Position numbers and translations under genes: made by a program
Shown: piece by piece, positions 34,662 to 42,831 of the stretch
Numbering within the stretch: the first letter of the stretch is position 1
Layout: each line of letters starts with the position of its first letter
The notes under the pieces: generated by a model
Seen by the model: only the letters and a program-made list of their open reading frames with translations
What the model was told of the DNA's origin: nothing
The model's database searches: none
Assembly (NCBI GenBank): GCA_963737625.1
Contig: CAVTTK010000003.1
Span: 62,001-126,000, forward strand
Direction: 5' to 3'
DNA length: 64,000 nucleotides
Source of the DNA: Bog-756 sp963737625
GTDB lineage: Bacteria; Actinomycetota; Acidimicrobiia; Acidimicrobiales; RAAP-2

Positions 34662-35096
34662 TCAGGTGTAGCCCTGCATGATGTGCTCGATCCACCAGGC
34701 GGGGGCGGCGTTCATGAGCGTCTGCAGGTCCCAGTAGTCCCACCAGCGCACGATGGTTCCGGAGCGGAACTCGAACACCGACACGAACGGGAGCGTGACC
34801 TCCTCGCCGGTGTGCCAGCGCCAGGTCTCGGCATGCTCGGTCACGACGGCATCGCCTTCGGCCACCACCAGCCGGAGATGGTGCTCGTAGCCGGCGATGG
34901 GCTCCAGTCCCAGTCGCAGCCGGGCCACGATGAGCTCCGGTCCGCGGGCCACGTCGTCCTCGGGCGAGGGGACATCGGTGTACTCGCTGTCGGGGCCGAA
35001 GAACCGACCGATGGCCTCCCAATCGCGCTCGTACAGCGTGGCCCAGAACTCCTGGGCGCGCTTCTTGTTCGCTTCGGCGTCGGACCCAGCACTCAC
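34662..35096 (-). CDS. NTF2-fold protein, limonene-epoxide-hydrolase/SnoaL-like
   Basis: 144 residues from the GTG at 35096, which has GGAGG seven bases upstream; longer readings to 35240 are not supported by a ribosome site. The cone-shaped NTF2 fold is indicated by RDWEAIGRFFGPDSEYTDVP, GPELIVARLRLGLEP and a C-terminal SGTIVRWWDYWDL, which matches the WRDYFD block of limonene-1,2-epoxide hydrolases. The catalytic Arg-x-Asp of that family (ERVD) reads EHAE here, so two of the three triad positions are changed and hydrolase activity is doubtful. It faces the permease gene end to end and stands alone. Confidence 0.72.
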   Translation of the reverse strand: MSAGSDAEANKKRAQEFWATLYERDWEAIGRFFGPDSEYTDVPSPEDDVARGPELIVARLRLGLEPIAGYEHHLRLVVAEGDAVVTEHAETWRWHTGEEVTLPFVSVFEFRSGTIVRWWDYWDLQTLMNAAPAWWIEHIMQGYT

Positions 35097-35303
35097 GGTG
35101 GCACCTCCAGGTTGGGCGGCTCCGGTCTTCCATGGGACGGGAAGGCCGGCGCCATGATGGCACGGCACCAGGTCAGGTGCCCGGGCCCCGGGGGACGACT
35201 CCCCGGATCCGGACCGGATGCGTCGGCGGAGACTCGCCATTCACCGCACTGTTAACGCGGCGGCAACCTAGATCGGGGCGCCGGCCGCTACCATCCCCAC
35301 GCA

Positions 35304-36182
35304 GTGGCCAAGAGCACGTTCGAATCGAAGCACCTCGACGGATCGGATGCCCACACGCCCAATGGGCAGGGACCCCAGGTCCTGACAGGCCTGACTCCGA
35401 AGGTGGTGAGCAAGACCGCCTACGAGAAGGAGCTGGCCCGCCTCCAGACCGAGCTCGTCCGCATGCAGGAGTGGGTGGTCCACGAGGGCCTCCGGGTCAT
35501 GGTCATCTTCGAGGGTCGCGACACGGCCGGCAAGGGCGGCACCATCAAGCGCATCATGGAGCGGCTGAACGCCCGCTACTGCCGAGTGGTGGCCCTCGGC
35601 ACGCCCACCGACCGCGAGCGGTCGCAGTGGTACTTCCAGCGCTACATCGCCCACCTCCCGTCGGCCGGCGAGATCGTCCTGTTCGACCGAAGCTGGTACA
35701 ACCGGGCCGGTGTGGAGAAGGTCATGGACTTCTGCACCGAGGAGGAGCACGCCGAGTTCTTCCGGACCTGCCCGCAGATCGAGCGGGCCCTGGTTCGCTC
35801 CGGCATCATCCTGGTCAAGTACTGGCTCTCGCTCAGCGACGAGGAGCAGGAGCGCCGATTCACCGAGCGGATCAACAACCCGGGCAAGCGGTGGAAGCTG
35901 AGTCCGATGGACCTCGAGGCCCGGGCGCGCTGGGTCGACTACGCCGAGGCCAAGGATGAGATGTTCTCCTACACCGACATCAAAGAGGCGCCGTGGTATG
36001 TGGTCGACGCCGACAACAAGAAGGCTGCCCGCCTCAACATCATCAGCCACCTGCTCGATGTGGTGCCCTACGAGGCCGTGCCCCACGAGGAGGTGGCGCT
36101 GCCGGCCCGTCAGCAGCGCAACTACGAGCGACCACCCATCGACAGCCAGTCGTGGGTACCGACGCGCTTCATCGTCAGGTGA
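35304..36182 (+). CDS. ppk2: Polyphosphate kinase 2 (PPK2 family)
   Basis: 292 residues from a GTG start. Walker A is FEGRDTAGKGGT (69-80, with the PPK2-specific Asp73), and Walker B/lid is LFDRSWYNRAGVE (126-138). The length and the ARWVDYAEAKDEMFSYTD block match single-domain PPK2 enzymes of the P. aeruginosa type, which move phosphate between polyphosphate and ADP/GDP or, in some classes, AMP. An adenylate-kinase gene starts 44 bases downstream on the same strand. Together they could regenerate ATP or ADP from polyphosphate. Confidence 0.93.
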   Translation: MAKSTFESKHLDGSDAHTPNGQGPQVLTGLTPKVVSKTAYEKELARLQTELVRMQEWVVHEGLRVMVIFEGRDTAGKGGTIKRIMERLNARYCRVVALGTPTDRERSQWYFQRYIAHLPSAGEIVLFDRSWYNRAGVEKVMDFCTEEEHAEFFRTCPQIERALVRSGIILVKYWLSLSDEEQERRFTERINNPGKRWKLSPMDLEARARWVDYAEAKDEMFSYTDIKEAPWYVVDADNKKAARLNIISHLLDVVPYEAVPHEEVALPARQQRNYERPPIDSQSWVPTRFIVR

Positions 36183-36226
36183 ACCGGCCGACTCCGGCGC
36201 CCGGGCCGGCGAGGTCATAGCGGCCC

Positions 36227-36874
36227 GTGCGCAAGTTCATCATCATGGGCATCCAGGGCAGCGGCAAGGGCACACAGGCCAAGCTGCTGGCCGAAGACCT
36301 CGAATTGGAGCACGTCAGCGTGGGGGACATCTTCCGCTGGAACGTGCAGCACCACACCAAACTCGGAGCCCAGGTGAAACGCATCATGGCCGCCGGCCAT
36401 CTGGTGGACGACGACCTGGTCGAGGCCGTGGTGCGCGACCGTCTGGCCGAGCACGACTGGAACTTCGGCTTCATCATCGACGGATTCCCCCGCAACGCCC
36501 GCCAGGCGGAGTTCTTCCTCGAGACCTACGACATCGACGGGGTGATCAACCTCTACCTTCCCGATGAGGAGGTGACCCGCCGGGTGCTGGCCCGCCGGGT
36601 CTGCTCCCAGTGCGGACTGGACTACAACCTGATGGCCCACCGACCGCAGCGGGCCGACACCTGTGACGTCTGCGGGGGGACGCTCGAGGCCCGGGCCGAT
36701 GACAATCCCGAAGCCCTGGCCATCCGACTGGCTCAGTACCACGAGGAGACCAAGCCCCTCATCGAGATCTTCGAGCGCAAGGAGTTCGTGGCCACCGTCG
36801 ACGCCACCCTGCCCGTGGACCAGGTGCAGGACTCCATCCGGGAGCGGCTCTCGCTCCCATCCCGCATCCACTGA
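36227..36874 (+). CDS. Adenylate kinase-like nucleoside monophosphate kinase with zinc-finger lid
   Basis: 215 residues, GTG start. The P-loop is GIQGSGKGTQ (8-17) instead of the common GxPGAGKGTQ, and the NMP-binding segment is SVGDIFRWNV. The lid holds four cysteines (126, 129, 146 and 149) as in zinc-binding adenylate kinases, and IIDGFPRN is intact. It interconverts AMP+ATP and 2 ADP. The divergent P-loop and the position next to PPK2, away from ribosomal-protein genes where housekeeping adk usually lies, suggest a second, specialised copy. That is inference. Confidence 0.85.
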   Translation: MRKFIIMGIQGSGKGTQAKLLAEDLELEHVSVGDIFRWNVQHHTKLGAQVKRIMAAGHLVDDDLVEAVVRDRLAEHDWNFGFIIDGFPRNARQAEFFLETYDIDGVINLYLPDEEVTRRVLARRVCSQCGLDYNLMAHRPQRADTCDVCGGTLEARADDNPEALAIRLAQYHEETKPLIEIFERKEFVATVDATLPVDQVQDSIRERLSLPSRIH

Positions 36875-36915
36875 CCGCTGTCCGACGCGGCCTTACCGCG
36901 GGCCAGGGGACCTGC

Positions 36916-37806
36916 TCAGTCGGCGGCCTCGAACCGGGCCTTCGACTCGGCGGCCAGACCTTTGGCCCGTTCGGCGTTTCGTCGAGCGGCGTCCCTCGGA
37001 CGGAGACCCTCGGAGTAGACGCCCTTGATGTACTCCTGCACGTCCCTGGCCGTGGTGGCCATGGTCAGCAGGTCGTTGGACGCCTGCAGGTGGGTACGGA
37101 AACCCATGTGGTCCCACGCCCGGTGGATGTTGGCCTTGGCCGCCATCAGGGTGGTGAGGGGGGCCTGGGCCACGTGGAAGGCCAGCTCGTTGACCTCGTC
37201 GTCGAGCCGCTCCCGCGGTACCACCCGGTTGATCAGGCCGATCTCCCGGGCCTCGGCCGCCCCGATCTCTTGGCCGGTGAGCATGTACTCCGTGGCCCGC
37301 TTCCAGTTCATGAAGATCCACGGCTCGATACCCGTCTCCATGTTGGGCATGGCCATGCCCTGGAGGACGGGGAACTGGAAGTAGGCGTCCTCAGAGGCCA
37401 CCGTCATGTCGGTGAGCAACCCCCACGCCGTGCCGCCCCCGAGGCAGTACCCGTGGACCTGGGCGATGGTGATCTTGGGGAAGTCCCACAGCTTGAGCAC
37501 CGGTGTGCCGTAGATGTCCCACTGGCCCTTCCACACGCTGCCCAGAGCGGCGGTACTGGCGTCGATCTCCCGCATCTCGGTTCCGGGTGTGCCGGCCACC
37601 ACGTGTCCGGCACTGAACCCGGGCCCGTTGGCCTTCATGACCAGCACCTTGATGTCGTAGTCGCGGTCGGCGTCGTCGAGGCAGGCGTCCACGTCGAACA
37701 CCAGGTCCGACGTCTGGATGTTGGCCTTCTCGGCGAAGTCGAGGGTGATCCAGGCCACGGGCCCGTCCTTCTGGTAGATCACCGTGTCCAGCGCTCGGGT
37801 CTCCAT
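36916..37806 (-). CDS. Enoyl-CoA hydratase/isomerase (crotonase family)
   Basis: 296 residues from the ATG at 37806, preceded by AGGAG at six bases; long upstream in-frame extension is low-complexity and rejected. The crotonase core shows the first oxyanion-hole strand GPGFSAGHVV and the second in YCLGGGTAWGLLTDMTVASE. The usual second catalytic Glu region reads FPVLQGMAMPNME, with Glu present near the expected place. The C-terminal trimerisation helix is long and basic. It probably acts on an acyl-CoA in the same degradative route as the divergent cluster across the GC-rich spacer, but may serve another pathway. Confidence 0.85.
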   Translation of the reverse strand: METRALDTVIYQKDGPVAWITLDFAEKANIQTSDLVFDVDACLDDADRDYDIKVLVMKANGPGFSAGHVVAGTPGTEMREIDASTAALGSVWKGQWDIYGTPVLKLWDFPKITIAQVHGYCLGGGTAWGLLTDMTVASEDAYFQFPVLQGMAMPNMETGIEPWIFMNWKRATEYMLTGQEIGAAEAREIGLINRVVPRERLDDEVNELAFHVAQAPLTTLMAAKANIHRAWDHMGFRTHLQASNDLLTMATTARDVQEYIKGVYSEGLRPRDAARRNAERAKGLAAESKARFEAAD

Positions 37807-37864
37807 GGCCAACTCCTGTCCGCACGGATCGAAGGTCCCCGCGCCGGATGGCAAGCTAGCAAAG

Positions 37865-37975
37865 ACCGTCGGGGGGGACCCCGGGGGCCCACAGCCGCCG
37901 GGCCCGGGCGGGCCGGGCCCGGGCGGGCCGCGGCCCGGCGGCCCGGCTGGGGCCCGGCTGGGGCCCGGCTGGGTA
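37865..37975. repeat. GC-only low-complexity block with 11-bp tandem repeats
   Basis: Between divergent genes, nearly every base for 110 positions is G or C. It ends in three perfect copies of GCCCGGCTGGG (37941-37973), preceded by two copies of a GGGCCCGGGCGGGCC-type unit. It could form stable hairpins or G-quadruplexes and may also be an assembly-sensitive site. Confidence 0.85.
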
Positions 37976-37977
37976 GA

Positions 37978-38241
37978 GTGCCACAGGCGAGCACCACGGT
38001 CCGAAGGGCGACGACGATCGAGATCCGCATCCCCAAATTGGGCATGGAGATGACCGAGGCCACCCTGGCCCGGTGGTTGGTCGACGACGGCAACGAGGTC
38101 GCCCAGGACCAGCCCATCTACCTGTTGGAGACGGACAAGGTCGAGAGCGAGATCGGCGCCCCCGTAGCCGGGGTACTGCGTCGGATCGGCGACGAGGGCG
38201 GGACGTACCCGGTCGGCGAGATCATCGGCCGACTGGAATAG
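37978..38241 (+). CDS. Stand-alone lipoyl-domain carrier protein
   Basis: About 87 residues from a GTG at 37978 (start uncertain; only the region from IEIRIPKLGMEM onward is firm). It is a complete biotinyl/lipoyl domain with the hairpin ETDKVESE, whose DKVE sequence marks a lipoylated rather than a biotinylated lysine. No peripheral-subunit-binding or acyltransferase domain follows. E1-alpha and E1-beta genes lie 3.6 kb downstream on the same strand, so this could be their swinging-arm carrier, with the E2 core and E3 supplied from elsewhere. Confidence 0.75.
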   Translation: MPQASTTVRRATTIEIRIPKLGMEMTEATLARWLVDDGNEVAQDQPIYLLETDKVESEIGAPVAGVLRRIGDEGGTYPVGEIIGRLE

Positions 38242-38358
38242 GGGCACCCGGGCGGGGCCGGGACGGCCCAGCGTCGACGCCGAGGCCGGACCTATCATGG
38301 CCAACGTCCGATCGTCCGGCCCGGTGGTCGAACACGCCGGACGGAGTGGGGGAGGATC

Positions 38359-38763
38359 GTGGGGGACGACGAAGATCAGGTCCGCAGGACGCTGGCCGGC
38401 TACTGCCAGTACCTCGATGACGGCGACTTCGACCGGTGGATCGATCTGTTCACCGAGGACGCCCTGCTGCTCTTCGCCGGCCGGACCACCACGGGCCGCC
38501 GGGACATTCGCACCTACATGGAGCAGGTTCAGCCGCCCGAGGGCCGGGGCAAGCACATCACGGCCAACATCCTGGTCGACGTGGTCGGCGAGACCGCCGC
38601 CGCCCGCACGGACTACCTGTTCGTTCGCCCGACCGACCAAGGCCTCTTCCCGGTGGCCACCGGCCGCTACCTCGACGAGCTCGTCCGCCACGGCGACCGG
38701 TGGCGGTTCCGCCGTCGGGAGATCACGATGCTCGGTCCACCCGACGGGGCGAGCCGTGACTGA
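38359..38763 (+). CDS. NTF2-like protein (SnoaL_4; small-subunit-like partner of the Rieske oxygenase)
   Basis: 134 residues, GTG start right behind a GGGGGAGG. The fold is NTF2-like (LAGYCQYLDDGDFDRWIDLFTEDALLLFAG, in two overlapping family blocks), similar to the beta subunits of ring-hydroxylating dioxygenases. Its stop overlaps the start of the Rieske gene by eight bases, so the two are translated together. It most likely forms the structural small subunit of that oxygenase, although similar proteins also act as isomerases or dehydratases. Confidence 0.78.
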   Translation: MGDDEDQVRRTLAGYCQYLDDGDFDRWIDLFTEDALLLFAGRTTTGRRDIRTYMEQVQPPEGRGKHITANILVDVVGETAAARTDYLFVRPTDQGLFPVATGRYLDELVRHGDRWRFRRREITMLGPPDGASRD

Positions 38764-40147
38764 TCTCGGATTCCGACCAGGGGCCGAGCCAGCGGTGTCG
38801 GCCTCGGAGGGCCGCCTCGTCCCCTTCGCCCTGACGGAACCCGACCGGATACCGGTCGAGCGGTACTTCGACCGGACCTTCGCCGATCTCGAGCACCGCT
38901 ATCTGTGGTCACGAGCCTGGCAGATGGCCTGCCGCCTCGAAGAGCTGCCCGACCCCGGCGACTACGTGGAGTACGTGGTGGGCGACCAATCGGTACTGGT
39001 GGTGCGCACCACCGACGACGACCGCACCCCCGCGGTGGCCGGCTACCTCAACGCCTGCCGCCACCGGGCCACCGAGCTGGGCAAGGGGTCCGGCTCCTTC
39101 CCCCGGGGCGAAATCATCTGCCCGTTCCACGGCTGGCGGTGGCGTCTCGACGGAACCAGCTCCTCGGTCTACGGGGAGCACGCCTTTGACCCGGACCTCG
39201 TGACCCCCGAGGAGCTCTGCCTCCACCAGGTCCGGGTGGCCACCTGGGGCGGGTGCGTCTGGCTCACCCTCGACCCCGCCGCCCCGCCGCTGCTCGAGGT
39301 GCTCGACCCCATGGCCGCCCTGCTGGATCCTCTGGGGATCGCCGACATGCGGGTGGTGTGGTGGAAGTCGGTCATCCTGCCGGCCAACTGGAAGCTGGCC
39401 CAGGAGGCCTTCATGGAGGGCTACCACGTCCCCGGAACCCATCCCCAGCTCACCCTCGGCCATCCTGAGCAGTACGACCCCGACAGCCTCGAATACTCGG
39501 TCCATCGGAACGGGCACTCGAGCTTCCAGCTGCGGCCCAACGCCCAGGCCAAGAAGGGCAGCCAGGTCGGGGTGGGCGAGATCGACGCCATTCTGGAGTC
39601 CGTCCACCTGTTGAGCAGTGGCCTCGAGGCCATGACCACCGAGCGAGAGGTGCGCATCTTCGAGGCCCTGCGGGACCGTCCCGTGCCCGAGGGCAGCACC
39701 TTCGGGGCCGAGGCGGTCAAGGCCCTCTACCGGTACGCCGACGAGGCCGGCATCCCCCTGCCGGCCCCCGAGCCGACCACCCTGGCCCGTTGGGGCGGGA
39801 TGTTCTACGTCTTTCCCAACTACTTCGTCCTGCCGCAGTACGGCAACGCGCTGGTCTACCGGTCGCGTCCCCACGGCGACGACCCCGAACGGTGCCTGTT
39901 CGAGGTGTGGTCGATCTCCATTCCGGCGGCCGAGGACGACGTGGGCCGGCCGGTCCTGCAGGGCCCCTTCGCCCCCGACGATGCCGACCACTGGCCCCGC
40001 ATCCCCCTCCAGGACTTCTCGAACATCGGCCGACAACAGCGGGGCATCCACAGCCGGAGCATCGATGCCCTCCGGCTGTCCCGGATCTACGAGGGTGGGA
40101 TCGCCAACATGCACCGCGAGCTCGACCGCTACCTGGCTCGTCCGTGA
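38756..40147 (+). CDS. Rieske non-heme iron oxygenase, large subunit
   Basis: 463 residues from the GTG at 38756. The [2Fe-2S] site is C101-R-H103 and C122-PF-H125. The mononuclear iron site follows NWKLAQEAFMEGYHVPGTHP, with His224 and His229. The size and motifs are those of ring-hydroxylating oxygenase alpha subunits. It inserts oxygen into an aromatic or alicyclic substrate using electrons from a ferredoxin/reductase, neither of which is encoded nearby. It is overlapped by the small-subunit gene upstream and followed 15 bases later by a flavoprotein gene, within a five-gene run. A steroid- or terpenoid-like substrate would fit the neighbouring KstD-like enzyme but is not proven. Confidence 0.88.
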   Translation: MTDLGFRPGAEPAVSASEGRLVPFALTEPDRIPVERYFDRTFADLEHRYLWSRAWQMACRLEELPDPGDYVEYVVGDQSVLVVRTTDDDRTPAVAGYLNACRHRATELGKGSGSFPRGEIICPFHGWRWRLDGTSSSVYGEHAFDPDLVTPEELCLHQVRVATWGGCVWLTLDPAAPPLLEVLDPMAALLDPLGIADMRVVWWKSVILPANWKLAQEAFMEGYHVPGTHPQLTLGHPEQYDPDSLEYSVHRNGHSSFQLRPNAQAKKGSQVGVGEIDAILESVHLLSSGLEAMTTEREVRIFEALRDRPVPEGSTFGAEAVKALYRYADEAGIPLPAPEPTTLARWGGMFYVFPNYFVLPQYGNALVYRSRPHGDDPERCLFEVWSISIPAAEDDVGRPVLQGPFAPDDADHWPRIPLQDFSNIGRQQRGIHSRSIDALRLSRIYEGGIANMHRELDRYLARP

Positions 40148-40162
40148 CGTGAAGGACAGCCT

Positions 40163-41836
40163 GTGACCGCTCGTCCGGACAGTTCCTCACCCGAGGTAGT
40201 CGTGGTGGGTTCGGGGGCGGCCGCGCTGTCCGCCGCGCTGGCCGCCGGAGCCGGCGGTGCCCGGGTCACCGTGGTGGAGGCCACCGAATCCGTCGGCGGC
40301 ACCACGGCCGTGTCCGGCGGTGGTGTGTGGATGCCGCAGAACCACCACATGGCCGAGGTCGGGTCGGAGGACTCCCGCTCCGAGGCCTTGGCCTACATGG
40401 AGCGGCTGACCGCGGGACGGACACCGGGCGAGCTCCTCGAGCACTACGTGGACCGGGGACCGGGGATCCTGGCCCACCTCGAGCGCACCACCCCACTCCA
40501 GCTGCGCCCGATGACCTGGCCCGACTACCACCCGGAGATGGAGGGGGCCAAGGCCTCCGGCCGGATGTTGGAGCCAGCCCTCTTCGACACCGGGCGACTC
40601 GGTCCGTGGGCCGCCCGGTTGCGCCGGCCGCCGGTGCTGGGCCTGCCCATCCCGCTGCAGGAGGCCACCGTGGAGTGGCGCCCGCAGTACACGCCCGAGA
40701 AGTTCGACGCCGCCGCCGTGCAGGCCCGGGTGGCGGTCGGTCAGGTGGCCTGCGGCCAGGCCCTCATCGGCGCGCTCTTGGAGGCCTGCCTGGCTGCGGG
40801 CATCGAACCCCTGCTGGAGACGCGGGCCGTCGAGATCACCATGTCCGGCCGGGGCGCCGACGAGCGGGTGGTCGGTCTGGTGGTGGAGCGGGACGGTCGC
40901 CGCACCGAGCTTCCCGCCGTCGCCGTGGTGCTGGCCTCGGGCGGGTACGAGTGGAACCCCCAGCTGCGGGAGCGCTTCCTGCCCGGGCCCCTCACCCATC
41001 CACACAGCCCCCCCGCCAACCGGGGCGACGGCCTGGCCATGGCCATGGCCGTGGGCGCCGACCTGGGCAACATGAACGAGACGTGGTGGTACCCCGCGTC
41101 GTGCCTGCCCGGTGAGGAGTATGACGGTCGGCCCCTGGCCCGTTTCGTCGGAGTGGAGCGCACGGCCCCCCACTCCATCATGGTCAACCGGTTCGGACAG
41201 CGGTTCGTCAACGAGGCGGGGAACTACAACGACCTCGGGAAGGCCTTCTTCTCGTTCGACGTCAACGAGTACACCCCCCGCAACCTGCCGTGCTGGGTGG
41301 TGTTCGACCGGCAGTACCGGTCGCGCTACCCGGTGTCCACCTGCCGGCCCGGTGATCCCGACCCCGGATGGCTGACCGTCCATGACAGCCTCGCCGGCCT
41401 GGCCGAACGGACCGGCATCGACCCGGTGGGCCTGGCCGAGACCGTCGAGCGGTGGAACCGGATGGTGGCCGCGGGACAGGACCGCGACTTCGGACGGGGG
41501 TCGAGCGCCTACGACCGGTTCCACGGCGACCCTGGAGCACCGCACCCCAACCTGGGTACCATCGAGGAGGGCCCCTTCTACGCGCTCCCGGTCTATGTGG
41601 GCTCGGTGGGGACCAAAGGCGGGCCCCGGGTGGACGTGGACGGCCGGGTTCTCCACGTGGGCGACCGATCCATCCCCGGTCTCTACGGGGCCGGGAACGT
41701 CATCGCCAGCCCGGCCGGTCCCGCCTACTACGGCGGAGGCACGTCGATCGGCATGGCCCTGGTGTGGGGGCACGGGTCGGGGACCCATGCCGCGGCATAC
41801 GCCACGGCGGGCGGCTTCCCGGGTACGGAATCGTGA
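40163..41836 (+). CDS. FAD-dependent dehydrogenase, 3-ketosteroid-delta1-dehydrogenase/fumarate-reductase-like
   Basis: 557 residues, GTG start. The N-terminal Rossmann motif VVVGSGAAALSAALAAG and VVEATESVGGTTAVSGGGVW are typical of KstD and related flavoproteins. The C-terminal GLYGAGNVIASPAGPAYYGGGTSIGMALVWG closes the FAD site in two family blocks. Family members introduce C=C bonds next to a ketone (steroids) or reduce enoates. Its stop overlaps the E1-alpha start (GTGA), tying it tightly to the TPP enzyme. The substrate is undetermined; a Tyr-rich active site consistent with KstD is present but not diagnostic. Confidence 0.86.
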   Translation: MTARPDSSSPEVVVVGSGAAALSAALAAGAGGARVTVVEATESVGGTTAVSGGGVWMPQNHHMAEVGSEDSRSEALAYMERLTAGRTPGELLEHYVDRGPGILAHLERTTPLQLRPMTWPDYHPEMEGAKASGRMLEPALFDTGRLGPWAARLRRPPVLGLPIPLQEATVEWRPQYTPEKFDAAAVQARVAVGQVACGQALIGALLEACLAAGIEPLLETRAVEITMSGRGADERVVGLVVERDGRRTELPAVAVVLASGGYEWNPQLRERFLPGPLTHPHSPPANRGDGLAMAMAVGADLGNMNETWWYPASCLPGEEYDGRPLARFVGVERTAPHSIMVNRFGQRFVNEAGNYNDLGKAFFSFDVNEYTPRNLPCWVVFDRQYRSRYPVSTCRPGDPDPGWLTVHDSLAGLAERTGIDPVGLAETVERWNRMVAAGQDRDFGRGSSAYDRFHGDPGAPHPNLGTIEEGPFYALPVYVGSVGTKGGPRVDVDGRVLHVGDRSIPGLYGAGNVIASPAGPAYYGGGTSIGMALVWGHGSGTHAAAYATAGGFPGTES

Positions 41837-42831
41837 CGGGGGAAGAGTACGGGGTGCCCCCGGGCGATGTTCGCCGGCGGATGTTCGAACTGATGACCTC
41901 CATCCGGGCCTGCGACGACCGTGTGCGACGTGGGCTCAGCGGCGGCGAGTTCGCCTGCACCTACTGGCCGGCCACCGGCCAGGAGGCCATCGCCGCCGCG
42001 CTGGGCACGGTGCTGCGCACCGACGACCAGCTGGTCACCACCTATCGGGGACTCCACGACCAGTTGGCCAAGGGGGTGCCCCTCGGCCCGCTGGTGGCCG
42101 AGATCCTGACCCGGGTGTCCGGGCTCAACGGGGGCAAGGGTGGTTCCATGCACATTGCCGACCCAGCTTCGGGCCTGGTGGTGTCCACCGGCATCGTCGG
42201 GTCGGGACTGCCCATCGCCGTCGGTTTCGGACTGGCCGCCCGGATGTCGGGGTCCGACCGCGTGGTGGTGGCCAGCTTCGGCGACGGGGCCACCGGCACG
42301 GGCTCCTTCCACGAGGCCGTCAATCTTGCCGCCCTGTGGCAGCTGCCCGTGGTGCTCGTGTGCCAGAACAACCGCTATGCCGAGATGACGGCCACCGCCC
42401 ACGCTCAGCCGGTGGTCGATGTAGCCGACCGGGCCGCCGGCTACGGCATCCCCGGTGTGACCGTGGACGGCAACGACCCCGACGTCACCCATGGCGCGCT
42501 CAGGGAGGCCGTGGACCATGCCCGTTCCGGCGCCGGTCCCACGTTGGTGGAGTGCACGACGTTCCGTCTCCATGGCCACTACTTCGGCGATCCCATGCGC
42601 TACATCCCGGCCGACGAGCTCGAGGCAGCCCGGTCCGGAGAACCCATCGGCCGCTACCGGAACCGTCTGATCGACGACGGCGTACTGGATGAGCCCACCG
42701 CGGGGGCCATCGAACAACGGGCCACCGACCAGGTGGAGCAGGCCTTCAGCACCGCCCTGGCTGCCGAACCCCCCAGGGCCTCTTCGTGGAAGAGGGACGT
42801 CTACGCCGATGCCACCGGCATGCCGACATGA
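41833..42831 (+). CDS. TPP-dependent 2-oxoacid/acetoin dehydrogenase E1 component, alpha subunit
   Basis: 332 residues from the GTG at 41833, overlapping the flavoprotein stop. The thiamine-diphosphate motif is GDGATGTGSFHEAVN (150-164) ending at NN (179-180). YWPATGQEAIAAALG and GKGGSMHIAD are hallmarks of branched-chain/acetoin-type E1-alpha. With the E1-beta gene it should decarboxylate a 2-oxo compound and acylate a lipoyl carrier. No E2 or E3 gene follows. The stop overlaps the E1-beta start (ATGA). Confidence 0.9.
   Translation: MTGEEYGVPPGDVRRRMFELMTSIRACDDRVRRGLSGGEFACTYWPATGQEAIAAALGTVLRTDDQLVTTYRGLHDQLAKGVPLGPLVAEILTRVSGLNGGKGGSMHIADPASGLVVSTGIVGSGLPIAVGFGLAARMSGSDRVVVASFGDGATGTGSFHEAVNLAALWQLPVVLVCQNNRYAEMTATAHAQPVVDVADRAAGYGIPGVTVDGNDPDVTHGALREAVDHARSGAGPTLVECTTFRLHGHYFGDPMRYIPADELEAARSGEPIGRYRNRLIDDGVLDEPTAGAIEQRATDQVEQAFSTALAAEPPRASSWKRDVYADATGMPT

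Noticed and set aside
37807..38691. Upstream extension of the enoyl-CoA hydratase to 591 residues
   Set aside because: The added part is low-complexity, passes through the GC repeat block and is antisense to the lipoyl and NTF2-like genes; the ATG at 37806 has a good ribosome site.
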